A stretch of DNA of 64,000 nucleotides from Bombella saccharophila (GCF_026385475.1 NZ_JANIDW010000001.1:806001-870000), one strand, 5' to 3'. Numbered from the stretch's first letter, positions 44,167-53,634 are shown. Numbers and translations are program-made. The notes: a model not told the origin generated them from the sequence alone.

Positions 44167-45636
44167 TCACGGCATCGTCTCTTGCGGCTTCGAGAGCCAT
44201 CCCCCCGTAAATCCGGCTTTCTCCAACCCTGCACGGATATAACGGTTCTTCCGCATCACCTTCCATACAAAGCCGCTGCGTAGATTCTCAATCATCAGCA
44301 AAATTGGCCCTTGATCAATACCAAGCTGCTGCTCATCCACCCAGAACCCATCCTTCGTCTCAAAACTTGGGTTAAACGCATCCAAAAAACCATATTGATT
44401 ATAAATCCGCTCCCCGTAACGTTCCTTCATCGCTTTTAGCGCAGGCAGCGTAATTTCCGGCGCAAACGCAACGGACCCACCTATGGCCGTTGGGGCAATC
44501 GTACCATCATCTAAGACATAATCGCGCCCCGCCCCACGGGCACTATAAGCCATAAAATGCCGCTTCTGCCCATCGACCTCACGCTCAGCCTCACCCGGCC
44601 CATCGGAGGCCGTTAAGCCCCAGATATTCTCATCATATCCCCGCCAATGGCCCGGATTATGCACGGCATAATCCCGCTGCGCATAAACAGCCTCACGACT
44701 ATTCTGGAAGTAATCATACCCGCGCTCACGGCTCGCTTTATCGCGAATATCACGGAAATCGACCCACGATTCGCTATATTGATGCCCAAATAATGGCGCG
44801 AAATTAAGGAGATGATGCCCGTAAAACTCCCCTTGCTGTCCTTTATGCGTCTCCGTCCAACGGTCCCATATTCCCGCTGGCAGAGCATGAGATGGGGCCC
44901 CTAACGCCATAACATACAGCATCAGCCCCTCATTATAGCCTTTCCATTCCGCAGAGAGGAACTTATCAGGCGGCATCCACCCCATGCTCAACCAAGAGCT
45001 TTTACCGCCTGTCATCCAACGCCAATTCACACGGCGATAAAGCTTATCCGCTAATGCCCGAATCTCACGCTCATCAGCATTATGTCCATCATAATAAGAC
45101 TGAGTGAATAACACCCCAGCCATCAATAAGGCCGTATCAATACTCGAAAGTTCCGACCAATCTGCCACGCGCAAACCGGTCTCAGAATCTAAGAAATGGT
45201 AGAAAAACCCACGATACCCCGCCGTCCCATTCACCGCGCGCCCTTGCGGTAAAGAGAGAAGAAAACGCAGCGTGACCAAACTGCGCTCCACAGCCTGCGC
45301 CCGTGTGATATAGCCGCGCTCCACACCAATGCCATAAGCTGTCAAACCAAAGCCAACACTGGCAATACTCGCTGCCCCATGCGGCAAAGGCGCACGGTCT
45401 GGCACCAACCCATTGCGCGGATTCGCCGTCTCCCAAAACCAATTGAACGTACGATGCTCCACATCCTCAAGGAAAATATCATGAGCAGAAAGGGAAGTTG
45501 ACGTTTTATAAATTACAGTTTGCGCGGTCGCATAAGAAGAGATAGGCAATATGCCCCCCATCCCCACAATGGCAAGCGGAAGGATACGCAATATACGCCA
45601 AGAAGATGAAAAAATCTTATTATGCCAACATGCCAT
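44167..45636 (-). CDS. Exported GH144-like (glycoamylase-domain) glucanase
   Basis: 489 residues from ATG 45636, which has GGAGGG about 9 nt upstream. The signal peptide runs to about residue 40 (IVGMGGILPISSYATAQ). The mature protein has the PF10091 glycoamylase-like / GH144 motifs: FNWFWETANPRNGLVPDRAP, IASVGFGLTAYGIGVERGYI and FFYHFLDSETGLR. Characterised GH144 enzymes are endo-beta-1,2-glucanases, so it may degrade or trim cyclic or linear beta-1,2-glucan in the periplasm. Catalytic residues not assigned. It borders the glycosyltransferase region. Confidence 0.8.
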   Translation of the reverse strand: MACWHNKIFSSSWRILRILPLAIVGMGGILPISSYATAQTVIYKTSTSLSAHDIFLEDVEHRTFNWFWETANPRNGLVPDRAPLPHGAASIASVGFGLTAYGIGVERGYITRAQAVERSLVTLRFLLSLPQGRAVNGTAGYRGFFYHFLDSETGLRVADWSELSSIDTALLMAGVLFTQSYYDGHNADEREIRALADKLYRRVNWRWMTGGKSSWLSMGWMPPDKFLSAEWKGYNEGLMLYVMALGAPSHALPAGIWDRWTETHKGQQGEFYGHHLLNFAPLFGHQYSESWVDFRDIRDKASRERGYDYFQNSREAVYAQRDYAVHNPGHWRGYDENIWGLTASDGPGEAEREVDGQKRHFMAYSARGAGRDYVLDDGTIAPTAIGGSVAFAPEITLPALKAMKERYGERIYNQYGFLDAFNPSFETKDGFWVDEQQLGIDQGPILLMIENLRSGFVWKVMRKNRYIRAGLEKAGFTGGWLSKPQETMP

Positions 45637-45845
45637 GGAAACTATCCCTCCATTAGACTCTCTCATTCCAACCCCAAGGAATGATTTACAGCTTACATGA
45701 CAATTATCACCATTGTGAATTCCTTTTTTTGAAGTTTTATCTTTAATAATTAATTCATAATATGAGATAAAAAATTCTTATAGCTCTAATATCATTTTTT
45801 TTATACAACAAAGGAACGGTTAACGTCCTAATAGATTCTACAACA

Positions 45846-46757
45846 ATGAACTCTATACCTATTATTCTTGCATTCAACCAAGATTTTACCTTACCTGCTT
45901 TGACAACAATATATTCACTTATACAGCATTGCTCTGACCTACGCCGTATCGAATTTTTTATTTTCTATGATGCACTTAACCCTTACGTTATGCATCTTAT
46001 TGAGAAATTTATCCACTCTTGCGGGCCGCTTGTCACTTTCATTAAATGCAGCACTGCATTCGAGGGTTACAATATCCCCACGCACGACCCTAGGCATCCC
46101 AAAGAAGTTTTCTTCCCGCTCTTAATCCCTAAATATTTCGCCTCTTACGACCAAGCTCTTTTCTTAGATTCTGACCTTTTCATTCGTGATGATATTCTCA
46201 CAATGATTGATGCTATGCCTAATGACAAAAAAATAGGCGCTGTTAAGGATACATATCATAGTCATCTACATACAAGTCATATATGGGGCTTTGAGGATTA
46301 TACAAGAAACACCCTTCAAATAAGACATTATGAAAACTACTTTAATAGTGGTGTCGTCCTCTTTAATACAAAAAACATTACTACCGAAGAAGCAAAACAC
46401 TGCATTGAATTGATAAAAAATCAATGGCAATCACATGATGAATCTATTTTAAATTATCTTTTCCAAGATTCTCTGCATCTTTTTCCCAGTAAATGGAACG
46501 TCAATATAGAATATATGCATCTTCCCCCAGAAGAGTTCCGCCAGTCTTTTCAGTCAGACCTCATCGAAGGACGGCAGAATGCTGCCATTTGCCATTTTGC
46601 GGGACCAAGCAAACCTTGGCAGCAACAACCAGAATACCGCCTTCTTACCTATTACCCCGAATATGAAAGTACATGGCACGCACTACAAAAGCGTCTTGCC
46701 CCCTTAGCAGCAGAAATCTTATGTGGTTCCCTATGGGATAGCGTACCCCCAAAATAA
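45846..46757 (+). CDS. Glycosyltransferase family 8 protein (copy 1)
   Basis: 303 residues, GT-A fold. The opening IPIILAFNQDFTLPALTTIYSL and the metal/nucleotide DxD motif FLDSDLF (D108, D110) are GT8 hallmarks, with YFNSGVVLFN and a C-terminal ICHFAGPSKPW His motif. GT8 enzymes transfer Gal or Glc from UDP-sugars, often to LPS core. Codon use and base composition are more A+T-rich than in the housekeeping genes. The 209-bp upstream space is A+T-rich with no strong promoter match and no good Shine-Dalgarno. Related to the copy at 50091. Confidence 0.9.
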   Translation: MNSIPIILAFNQDFTLPALTTIYSLIQHCSDLRRIEFFIFYDALNPYVMHLIEKFIHSCGPLVTFIKCSTAFEGYNIPTHDPRHPKEVFFPLLIPKYFASYDQALFLDSDLFIRDDILTMIDAMPNDKKIGAVKDTYHSHLHTSHIWGFEDYTRNTLQIRHYENYFNSGVVLFNTKNITTEEAKHCIELIKNQWQSHDESILNYLFQDSLHLFPSKWNVNIEYMHLPPEEFRQSFQSDLIEGRQNAAICHFAGPSKPWQQQPEYRLLTYYPEYESTWHALQKRLAPLAAEILCGSLWDSVPPK

Positions 46758-46861
46758 AAAACAATATTTAATGCACAATTAAAATACTAAATTTCCTATT
46801 TTCATGAATGATTATATGAATTACATTCAATAAAATGTTTTATATTTATAAAAGGTAAATA

Positions 46862-48016
46862 ATGAAATTTTGTATTATCGGTGCTGGTTTTAGTGGGGCC
46901 ATCATTAGCCGACATCTCGCCCTACAAGGCCATGACGTTCTCCTGCTAGATGAGCGCCCACATCTCGCAGGTAACTGCCATACATCACGTGATCCTAGCA
47001 GCCATATTATGCTACACCATTACGGCCCGCATATCTTTCATACAGCCCATCACCATGTTTGGGAGTTCATAACGCAATTTGGCACATTCCGCCCTTATAT
47101 TAACCGCGTTAAGGCGGTCTCACAAAATCAGATTTTTTCCCTTCCTATCAATTTAATGACTATTAATCACTTTTATAAAAAAACTATGAATCCTCGCGAG
47201 GCTGAGGAATTTATTTATGCCATCTCTGACAAAACAATCAAAAACCCTTCTAATTTTGAAGAACAAGCTCTTTCTATGATTGGAAAGGACCTATATTACG
47301 CCTTCTTCCAAGGCTATACACGTAAACAATGGGGCATGGACCCAAAAAAACTCCCTGCTTCTATTCTAAAGAGACTACCTGTTCGATTCAATTACGATGA
47401 TAATTACTTTAGCCATCCTTACCAGGGCATCCCCGAAAAAGGATATACAGCCCTCGTTGAATCTATGCTCTTAAACCTTCCTATAGACATCAAACTCAAT
47501 ACAAAGTTTGAAGAACTCCCTTTTAAAGAGGCTTTTGACCACATCTTCTATACAGGACCGATTGACCGTTACTTTAACTATGCTTATGGCCATCTACCCT
47601 ACCGCACATTAGATTTTGAAAAGCAGGAAGGCCACGGTGATTACCAAGGCACAGCCGTTATTAACTATTGTGATGAAAATATCCCTTACACCCGCATCGC
47701 CGAACATAAACATTTTACACCATGGGAGGCACCTCACTTAGAAAAAACAATCTGGTTTCGGGAATATAGCCGCCTCGCCCAAGAGAAAGACATACCCTAT
47801 TACCCCATAAGATTAGCCCAGCAAGACGCCATGCTCACCACCTATATCCAACGCGCTGAAGCAACTCCCCATGTCTCTTTCTTAGGACGGCTAGGGACCT
47901 ATCGTTACCTCGATATGGATGTAACCATACACGAGGCCCTCAAAGCATGTTCAGTTATTGATCATGCCCTTAAAACAGACACCCCAATCCCAAGCTTCTT
48001 CCACACATCCAGTTGA
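46862..48016 (+). CDS. glf: UDP-galactopyranose mutase
   Basis: 384 residues. FAD-binding Rossmann IIGAGFSGAIISRHLALQGH, then DERPHLAGNCH, GPHIFHT, FQGYTRKQWG and a C-terminal LGRLGTYRYLDM, all UGM motifs. It interconverts UDP-Galp and UDP-Galf in the cytoplasm, so at least one product of this locus is expected to contain galactofuranose. AAGG lies about 8 nt before the ATG. Follows the GT8 gene after 104 A+T-rich bases. Confidence 0.95.
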   Translation: MKFCIIGAGFSGAIISRHLALQGHDVLLLDERPHLAGNCHTSRDPSSHIMLHHYGPHIFHTAHHHVWEFITQFGTFRPYINRVKAVSQNQIFSLPINLMTINHFYKKTMNPREAEEFIYAISDKTIKNPSNFEEQALSMIGKDLYYAFFQGYTRKQWGMDPKKLPASILKRLPVRFNYDDNYFSHPYQGIPEKGYTALVESMLLNLPIDIKLNTKFEELPFKEAFDHIFYTGPIDRYFNYAYGHLPYRTLDFEKQEGHGDYQGTAVINYCDENIPYTRIAEHKHFTPWEAPHLEKTIWFREYSRLAQEKDIPYYPIRLAQQDAMLTTYIQRAEATPHVSFLGRLGTYRYLDMDVTIHEALKACSVIDHALKTDTPIPSFFHTSS

Positions 48017-48061
48017 CCAGAGAAAATACAGAGGCTCAAAATTCCTCTATATCCCCTGGTC
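48015..48061. terminator. Imperfect long hairpin between glf and GT2 gene
   Basis: GACCAG/CTGGTC (48015-48020 with 48056-48061) encloses AGAGG/CCTCT (48030-48034 with 48044-48048). It lies between convergent genes; tails are only modestly T-rich. Confidence 0.4.
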
Positions 48062-48074
48062 ATACATTTTCATC

Positions 48075-50006
48075 TTATTGAACATGCAAGGGTAAATTCC
48101 CCATCCGCTCTGTGGGAATGGTATCAAAAATATACCGCCATTCCTCCCGCAAGCGAGAAGCAACGTCAGCCTCAGCAATCATATCCAAAAGGTAATTTAA
48201 ACGCTCTTCCCACGCGCGCCGTACAGTATTTTCTGCCTCACGTACGGCAGGGATACTCCGCAAACGGTCTAACTCCCTTTGCGTTGCCAGCTCACGCAGC
48301 AGAACATTCTCATTAACAGCGGTAGAGGTATCCTCAAGCTGGGTAATATAAGAATTAGCCCAATAATCCGCATAACGCTCTACACCGAAAGAAATAGCAC
48401 CATCCAATCCACTATTACGGGCATATTTCCATATCCATTCTACAATGGATTTAAAGTAGTAGTGCGATATATAGATCTTATCAAAATAGCCATGATCAGA
48501 GAAAGCAGGATCACGCCCAATGCCAGGTGGTGGATTACGATATTCATGCAATCCGCCATTTGCTAATCTATATGTAAAGGAGTCCCCGTACCACCAAAGG
48601 GGATTATGCGGACGCGATTGTAAAACCTTCTGCGGACGACAGACAGACTTCACTAACCGCCACCCCTCTCCCACACGACCATGAGAGACAATAACCCGAT
48701 TACGTTGTGTCAGCGGGACGGTCAGGTCGGCAAAACCATTTTGATTCACTTCAGATGAAATGAACTGCCAGTTTAAAGCGATGGCGTCCGTATCCCAACG
48801 CTCCATCCCTCTTAGATAATCCTGCACCTTATCAAACATAGGCGAGAGTGTAATAAACTCATCACCATCGAGGATAAAGCTCCACTCATAATCCAAAATA
48901 TCCGGTAGGATGTTCAGCGCATGACCATAAGCCTTAAGCTGCGCTGAATCCCCTAAAGACACCTTGTTATCAATATAGGTGATAATACCTTCATCATGCA
49001 GAGTTTTTAAAAGAATATCCGACTGATCATCATTATCATTACTATAGATGAAAAAATGCTCGACCCCCATATTCCTATGGTAAGCGATCCATTCCAGTAA
49101 ATAGATACCTTCATTACGCACGGTAGAGAGGAGACATACTTTCTTCCGAGGGGTAATGTGGCCTCGCATATATTGTAACAACATATGCAAGAACCCCTCG
49201 GGGGATCCTACTACGCCGTATGTCAAGCGTATATTCGCTGCATCACAAAGCAGCGAACCATGCGCCGCTGGCCGTCCACCATCCTGCCAAGCAACTAAGC
49301 TATTAATCGCATCTAGCCAAAAAACATCTCTTACTTTCCGACTTAACGCATCTAATAACGCCTTGTCCTTAAACAACAAAGCTGCGAAGGCTTTCAGATC
49401 CCGCGTACGTATAAAAGGGAAAAGCCCGTCTAAAACATGCTGGAGATAATGCCCCTCATAATTGAGAATCAAAGCACGCAGGCCCTCAGGGCTGATCGTG
49501 CGTTGAAAATGCCCTGCAAATTCTCGCCCTAAATGTAATAAGGCGCCTTCTGGTGGTTCTACTGGGCAGAAATGGAATTGCTCCCATCCCTTCATCTGCA
49601 CACAATCACCCAGTAAATAATTTACACCCTTAGCGTAGGACCAAGCATGGGTTGTGCAAAAGCGCTCCTGCACAAAAACACTTTCCAACCCGGCATATTC
49701 TCCACTTTCCACCGTCTTAATACGCCGGAAGGGGATCACTGTGCCCTTATAGAGGAACTGGTCTATCCATAAAACGGAGGGGGATGCCTCCACTTCCTCG
49801 GGAGGCTCCGCCGTCAAAAATGCGTAATCAGGCCACTGCGGGAAGACCACACATAACAACGGACGATATACCGACGTGCCATCTTCCGCGCGCGAGGTCA
49901 TCTCATCACTACGTACATGGCAAACAGCACCATCCTTCTGCCTTACGGCCAACCAGCCTCCGTGGGCAGTTTCCAAATAAAAAAAACTTCCCCGGTCTGC
50001 ATTCAT
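48075..50006 (-). CDS. Large glycosyltransferase (GT2/GT92-like) with N-terminal extension
   Basis: 643 residues from ATG 50006 (GAAGGG upstream). The catalytic domain starts near residue 290: KVCLLSTVRNEGIYLLEW, HFFIYSNDNDDQSD, and the DxD motif LDGDEF (D380, D382), matching the Glyco_tranf_2_4 / GT92-type group. The first 285 residues are unusual. They begin FFYLETAHGGWLAVRQKDG, like a beta-trefoil repeat, and include GWEQFHF, similar to the WE-x-F motif of the three unknown proteins in this region. Linkage and substrate unknown. Divergent from the second GT8 gene. Confidence 0.85.
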   Translation of the reverse strand: MNADRGSFFYLETAHGGWLAVRQKDGAVCHVRSDEMTSRAEDGTSVYRPLLCVVFPQWPDYAFLTAEPPEEVEASPSVLWIDQFLYKGTVIPFRRIKTVESGEYAGLESVFVQERFCTTHAWSYAKGVNYLLGDCVQMKGWEQFHFCPVEPPEGALLHLGREFAGHFQRTISPEGLRALILNYEGHYLQHVLDGLFPFIRTRDLKAFAALLFKDKALLDALSRKVRDVFWLDAINSLVAWQDGGRPAAHGSLLCDAANIRLTYGVVGSPEGFLHMLLQYMRGHITPRKKVCLLSTVRNEGIYLLEWIAYHRNMGVEHFFIYSNDNDDQSDILLKTLHDEGIITYIDNKVSLGDSAQLKAYGHALNILPDILDYEWSFILDGDEFITLSPMFDKVQDYLRGMERWDTDAIALNWQFISSEVNQNGFADLTVPLTQRNRVIVSHGRVGEGWRLVKSVCRPQKVLQSRPHNPLWWYGDSFTYRLANGGLHEYRNPPPGIGRDPAFSDHGYFDKIYISHYYFKSIVEWIWKYARNSGLDGAISFGVERYADYWANSYITQLEDTSTAVNENVLLRELATQRELDRLRSIPAVREAENTVRRAWEERLNYLLDMIAEADVASRLREEWRYIFDTIPTERMGNLPLHVQ

Positions 50007-50055
50007 GCCTGACAACCCTTCTGCATTTTCACTACACCGATCTCATTTTTTTATC

Positions 50056-50084
50056 TTGGCACCCTTATCAGGTATTGATATTGT
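50056..50084 (+). promoter_or_regulatory. Candidate promoter of second GT8 gene
   Basis: TTGGCA (50056-50061), 17-bp spacer, TATTGT (50079-50084). The predicted start of transcription falls at or next to the ATG at 50091, and no Shine-Dalgarno is present, so the message may be leaderless. Confidence 0.4.
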
Positions 50085-50090
50085 TCGCCT

Positions 50091-50984
50091 ATGCAAACAT
50101 TACCTTTACCTCCAGCAGGCACCATCCCCATTGTTTTGGGACTAAGCGAAAACTTCGCACCATACGCCTATACTACCATACAATCCGGGTTAGACAATAT
50201 TCTTCCTGGTGTCCGACTGGCGTTTTATTTATTCCATGAAGGCATGTCAAAAGAGACACAGGACATTGGCCGCCGCCTCTTTAACTCGCCTCGTTCGGAA
50301 ATCCATTTTGTCGATATTAGCGAATGGATGAATAAAAACAACCCCTCATACTTAGGACATGCGTCTCGTCCTACTTTTTATCGTTTGGCTATTCCAGAAG
50401 TTCTTCACAACTTTCCGCGCGTTATTTACCTCGATTCTGATATTTTTATGCGTCGTTGCCCAAGCGGGCTTTTCTACTCCATTCATAAGGACGCGCAGAT
50501 CGGCGCTACGCGGGACCTCCTTATGATTCCCGCTCAACATAATGGATTCCGCCTTCCCAAAGAGGTCGCCGGGGGGCCCCCTCTTATCGATTATCACCGG
50601 GGCGCTTTGGGTGTTCAAAACTCCGACGATTATTTCCAAGGCGGCGTGTTGGTCATCAACATCGATAAAATTACCGAGCACCAAGTGCGGGAGTGTGGCA
50701 CCCTATGCGGCACTCTTTTTTGGATGATGGACCAAGATATTCTCAACCGCGTCTTTTACGGCCATGTTTGCTTTATTCATCCCAATTGGGATGTTTGCTG
50801 GGGGCCAGGCTGTGAGGAAGCGAGTGAAAATCTCCCCCCCCATTGGAGGGACTTATATCGTGAAACCCTGAAGGATCCTTTTGCGATTCACTACACAGGC
50901 TTCCCAAAGCCGTGGAATGGCTGGGACGGCCCCTTCACAGATGATTACCGCAGAACTCTAGAACGAGTTATGCAGTATTTCTAA
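50091..50984 (+). CDS. Glycosyltransferase family 8 protein (copy 2)
   Basis: 297 residues. IPIVLGLSENFAPYAYTTIQS opening, SRPTFYRLAIPEVL, DxD motif YLDSDIF (D115, D117), DYFQGGVLVINIDKI and terminal IHYTGFPKPWNGW. Same family as the gene at 45846 but clearly diverged. Predicted UDP-Gal/UDP-Glc transferase at the inner-membrane cytoplasmic face. Ends at a strong terminator. Confidence 0.92.
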   Translation: MQTLPLPPAGTIPIVLGLSENFAPYAYTTIQSGLDNILPGVRLAFYLFHEGMSKETQDIGRRLFNSPRSEIHFVDISEWMNKNNPSYLGHASRPTFYRLAIPEVLHNFPRVIYLDSDIFMRRCPSGLFYSIHKDAQIGATRDLLMIPAQHNGFRLPKEVAGGPPLIDYHRGALGVQNSDDYFQGGVLVINIDKITEHQVRECGTLCGTLFWMMDQDILNRVFYGHVCFIHPNWDVCWGPGCEEASENLPPHWRDLYRETLKDPFAIHYTGFPKPWNGWDGPFTDDYRRTLERVMQYF

Positions 50985-50985
50985 T

Positions 50986-51019
50986 AAAAAATCCCCGGAT
51001 CAACTCCGGGGATTTTTTT
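50986..51019. terminator. Strong bidirectional terminator
   Basis: ATCCCCGGA (50991-50999) pairs perfectly with TCCGGGGAT (51005-51013), loop TCAAC, with an A-run on the left and T7 on the right, so it works for both converging genes. Confidence 0.93.
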
Positions 51020-51052
51020 GACCTCTAATAAAGCGTCTTACTTTATAAAGTC

Positions 51053-51694
51053 TCAATCCTCTAATGGTACATTAGAGCGTGTCACGGTTAGTTTTACTTG
51101 GTCACTCTCTGGGCTGAGCAATAATACATCAACAGACTTACCAGCCGGAATCTCGCCAATTTCAGCCAATTTCTCTAGGTTTCTAGAAAGCGCGACTTTC
51201 TGTCCCCCTAACCAGAAAAAGTTCCCAATATTCTGAGAAACATCCGGCCAGGCCAAACCACTCACTGGCTTACCATTAATCTTAAGCTCTGCCAGAGAAC
51301 CATCTAGAAAAATGGAAAAAGCATCCATCATTGGCTTAGTTAAAGGAATGAAGCGTTCCCAATCCAACAAATAGCCGGCATACCAATGCATATCCTCATT
51401 GCTTGGGTTGATGGACAAAAAGGTCCCCGCAGCCCCCTGCGTTTGAAGCCCAACAATATGCTTCCCTGCTTCGACAAACTGCGCTTCTGGCAAACCCTGA
51501 GGGATAGAAGATGTCCGACGCAGCATCACACGCGACGGCGTCTGCACTGGCCAAGACGAAATCATAAAAAGGTCAGGATATTCACACGGCGTTAAAAACT
51601 GACGCCGTAGCTCCTTCCGGTCCCCATCATAATTCACCACATGACCAAACCAGTCCAAAAGCCATATACGTTGCAGGGCATCAAAATCAGGCAT
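51053..51694 (-). CDS. Unknown protein, 215-residue paralogue family, member 1
   Basis: 213 residues from ATG 51694, with GGAGG 8 nt upstream. I do not recognise the family. It is homologous to the proteins at 52856 and 55555: shared W-[LF]-[LF]-D-x-[FY]-G-H (residues 11-18), a central LQ-x-x-x-[AG] and [FY]LSI segment, then WERFIPLTKPMM matching WE-[RQ]-F-[LI]-P-[LIV]-T-x-x-M. No signal peptide or membrane helix. Most diverged of the three and, unlike the other two, not followed by a GT32 gene; it lies downstream of one. Beta-rich, possibly a lectin-like or accessory fold. Confidence 0.75.
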   Translation of the reverse strand: MPDFDALQRIWLLDWFGHVVNYDGDRKELRRQFLTPCEYPDLFMISSWPVQTPSRVMLRRTSSIPQGLPEAQFVEAGKHIVGLQTQGAAGTFLSINPSNEDMHWYAGYLLDWERFIPLTKPMMDAFSIFLDGSLAELKINGKPVSGLAWPDVSQNIGNFFWLGGQKVALSRNLEKLAEIGEIPAGKSVDVLLLSPESDQVKLTVTRSNVPLED

Positions 51695-51807
51695 AAATTT
51701 TTCCTCCAAAGGGAATGAGTATATGCCTCACTTAGCATATACTCTCTTATCAAGTCCTACCAGAATCCTAACGAAACATCAAAAAAAGATGCACGCTATC
51801 AATCTAC

Positions 51808-52851
51808 TCATAAAACACTAGTATCCGACACGATAGGCGCCGACGAAGAAGCATAATGTACGCGTCCCCCCGTATGCTGCTCGTGACCGCCCTTGTCGTC
51901 AAGCGTTGTATATTCCACACCATTACTTAAACTATGAATATGACGGATTGGCCCCTCATTTCCATAAGCTTCAATCATGCGAGAATACACAATCGGCCCT
52001 GTCACCAATAGCGTCCCATGCCGCCCGCTACCCTGCATATCAGGTTGATAAACACGCAAAAGACACATCACCTGGTGGATAATGCGCCGCATAGTCGGAT
52101 GTCCAGACGCACATATAAGGTAATATTGCTCATACTCCCCGTAGGTCATATGCTGGACTTCAGGATGTTGGCGCGCTGCATGCCACCAATGCGATACTAA
52201 AAAACGATCATCAGGCCGTGTAATTATGCTTAATGGCGTGGCAATGGCCGTCTTTAAATCCACATAGACGCCCCCAATCGCATAAATACACAAATAACGG
52301 AAGAGGTCCGCTTTAGCAGCACCATAATCTGGGTGGATGGCCTGATAATAGCTGTAAACTTCTTCGCTATAATGATCTAAAATGAACTTTTTAATGTCAA
52401 AAAAACCACCATCAGACCAATAAAAATATTCATATTCAGCATTTAAATGGAGCAATTGTGCGCGATTATCACGGAAAACTTCAGGATAAGTGCCAGGCTC
52501 TCCAAAACCGATGCCAATTTGATGAATATTCTTCTCGATCCCCGCATTTAGCGGACGTTCTGGCACTGGGTCAGGTAGAATAGATGGATCAATCTTTTGA
52601 AAAATCGCACTCTTACCAGGGCCAGTAACATGCTCGATGCTCATATCATAGCCAAAGGAGAGGAATCCCTTCTCCTCATGCCGAAAAACATAGCGCTGTG
52701 AGGCTACATCCTGACGGACATAGCCCCTCTCGCGTAATTCTTCCTCCGTTAACGGCTTTACCTCATCCTTATCAAACCAAGAACATAAATGCCGCTGCAC
52801 AATCATCCCATCGCACGAGGCAATATAAGTACCCAAATAGCCAACAAACAT
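51808..52851 (-). CDS. GT32-like glycosyltransferase (copy 1)
   Basis: 347 residues. An N-terminal module of about 95 residues (GTYIASCDG, YVFRHEEKGFLSF) precedes a GT32 / Gly_transf_sug domain: IHQIGIGFGEPGTYPEVFRDNR, FYWSDGG, YGAAKADLFRYLCIYAIGG and VYVDLKT. In the place where most GT32 enzymes have a DxD this has D198-L-K200. Starts 4 bp after the member-2 unknown gene with GAGGAT ahead of the ATG. Paralogue of the gene at 56214, with collinear similarity over the full length including the N-terminal module. Confidence 0.85.
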   Translation of the reverse strand: MFVGYLGTYIASCDGMIVQRHLCSWFDKDEVKPLTEEELRERGYVRQDVASQRYVFRHEEKGFLSFGYDMSIEHVTGPGKSAIFQKIDPSILPDPVPERPLNAGIEKNIHQIGIGFGEPGTYPEVFRDNRAQLLHLNAEYEYFYWSDGGFFDIKKFILDHYSEEVYSYYQAIHPDYGAAKADLFRYLCIYAIGGVYVDLKTAIATPLSIITRPDDRFLVSHWWHAARQHPEVQHMTYGEYEQYYLICASGHPTMRRIIHQVMCLLRVYQPDMQGSGRHGTLLVTGPIVYSRMIEAYGNEGPIRHIHSLSNGVEYTTLDDKGGHEQHTGGRVHYASSSAPIVSDTSVL

Positions 52852-52855
52852 ATCC

Positions 52856-53509
52856 TCAACCCTCCCCCACGATCGGTTTCAAACGGGTTGCCGTTATCTC
52901 ACAACACGACTCGCTATTATGCAAAGGCAAAGACAACGTCATGACATCATGAACGCCTAACCGTCCCAAGGCTGCAAGAGCTTGCCGACTCTTCATTAAA
53001 TCAATGCGTAATGTTCCCAATAATGCCGTATACAATTCTGCTGCGCCGGCTTGAGGGAACTCTAATTGTTTAATTCTCTGACCTGTCGATGATAGATGAA
53101 CCTCACCGATATCAGGGTCCGTCATAAGGATGAGACCTTGAAACATATCATGCGTAATAGGCAAAAAACGCTCCCACTCATTGGCAGCACCAACAAAAAG
53201 AGTGTGATTATTACGCACATCAATAGAAAGATACGCCCCGGCCTCATCCTGCAATGTCACAAGGCCGCTATCCTCGGTGTTTAACACAAGGGCAGGCACC
53301 TCTAACGGCACACCGGAGTTCCCCCACCATGTTGGAACAGAAGAGACCGGCAATGGATAGGGCAACGCCACAAATCCCTTCAACAACATTCCTAATAAAG
53401 GAACCCGCGCCAAGCCCCGCCTATACGGCTCGTAACACAACATATGCCCGTAACCATCAAGAAACCAAACCTTCTCGAACGAGTACAAAAAAGAATTTTT
53501 GACAGCCAT
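52856..53509 (-). CDS. Unknown protein, 215-residue paralogue family, member 2
   Basis: 217 residues; AGGG about 8 nt upstream of the ATG. Shares with member 3 VWFLDGYGHMLCY (W15, H22), a L-P-x-P-x-P segment followed by TWW, GLVTLQDEAGAYLSI, EWERFLPITHDMFQGL and TDPD, about 160 residues of collinear similarity. No signal peptide or membrane segment. It is translationally close to the GT32 gene that follows (4-bp gap), as member 3 is to the other GT32, which suggests an obligate partner role such as acceptor binding, chaperone or specificity subunit. Function not assigned. Confidence 0.8.
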   Translation of the reverse strand: MAVKNSFLYSFEKVWFLDGYGHMLCYEPYRRGLARVPLLGMLLKGFVALPYPLPVSSVPTWWGNSGVPLEVPALVLNTEDSGLVTLQDEAGAYLSIDVRNNHTLFVGAANEWERFLPITHDMFQGLILMTDPDIGEVHLSSTGQRIKQLEFPQAGAAELYTALLGTLRIDLMKSRQALAALGRLGVHDVMTLSLPLHNSESCCEITATRLKPIVGEG

Positions 53510-53634
53510 TTACAATCCCTGCCCCTCACCTATCGTGCCTCACTATGCTCTTATATGTAAAAGAACACAAGGTTAGAAGATAAAAACAACCTTACAAAGG
53601 AACTCAATCTTAATATTTATATCTTTTTAAGATG

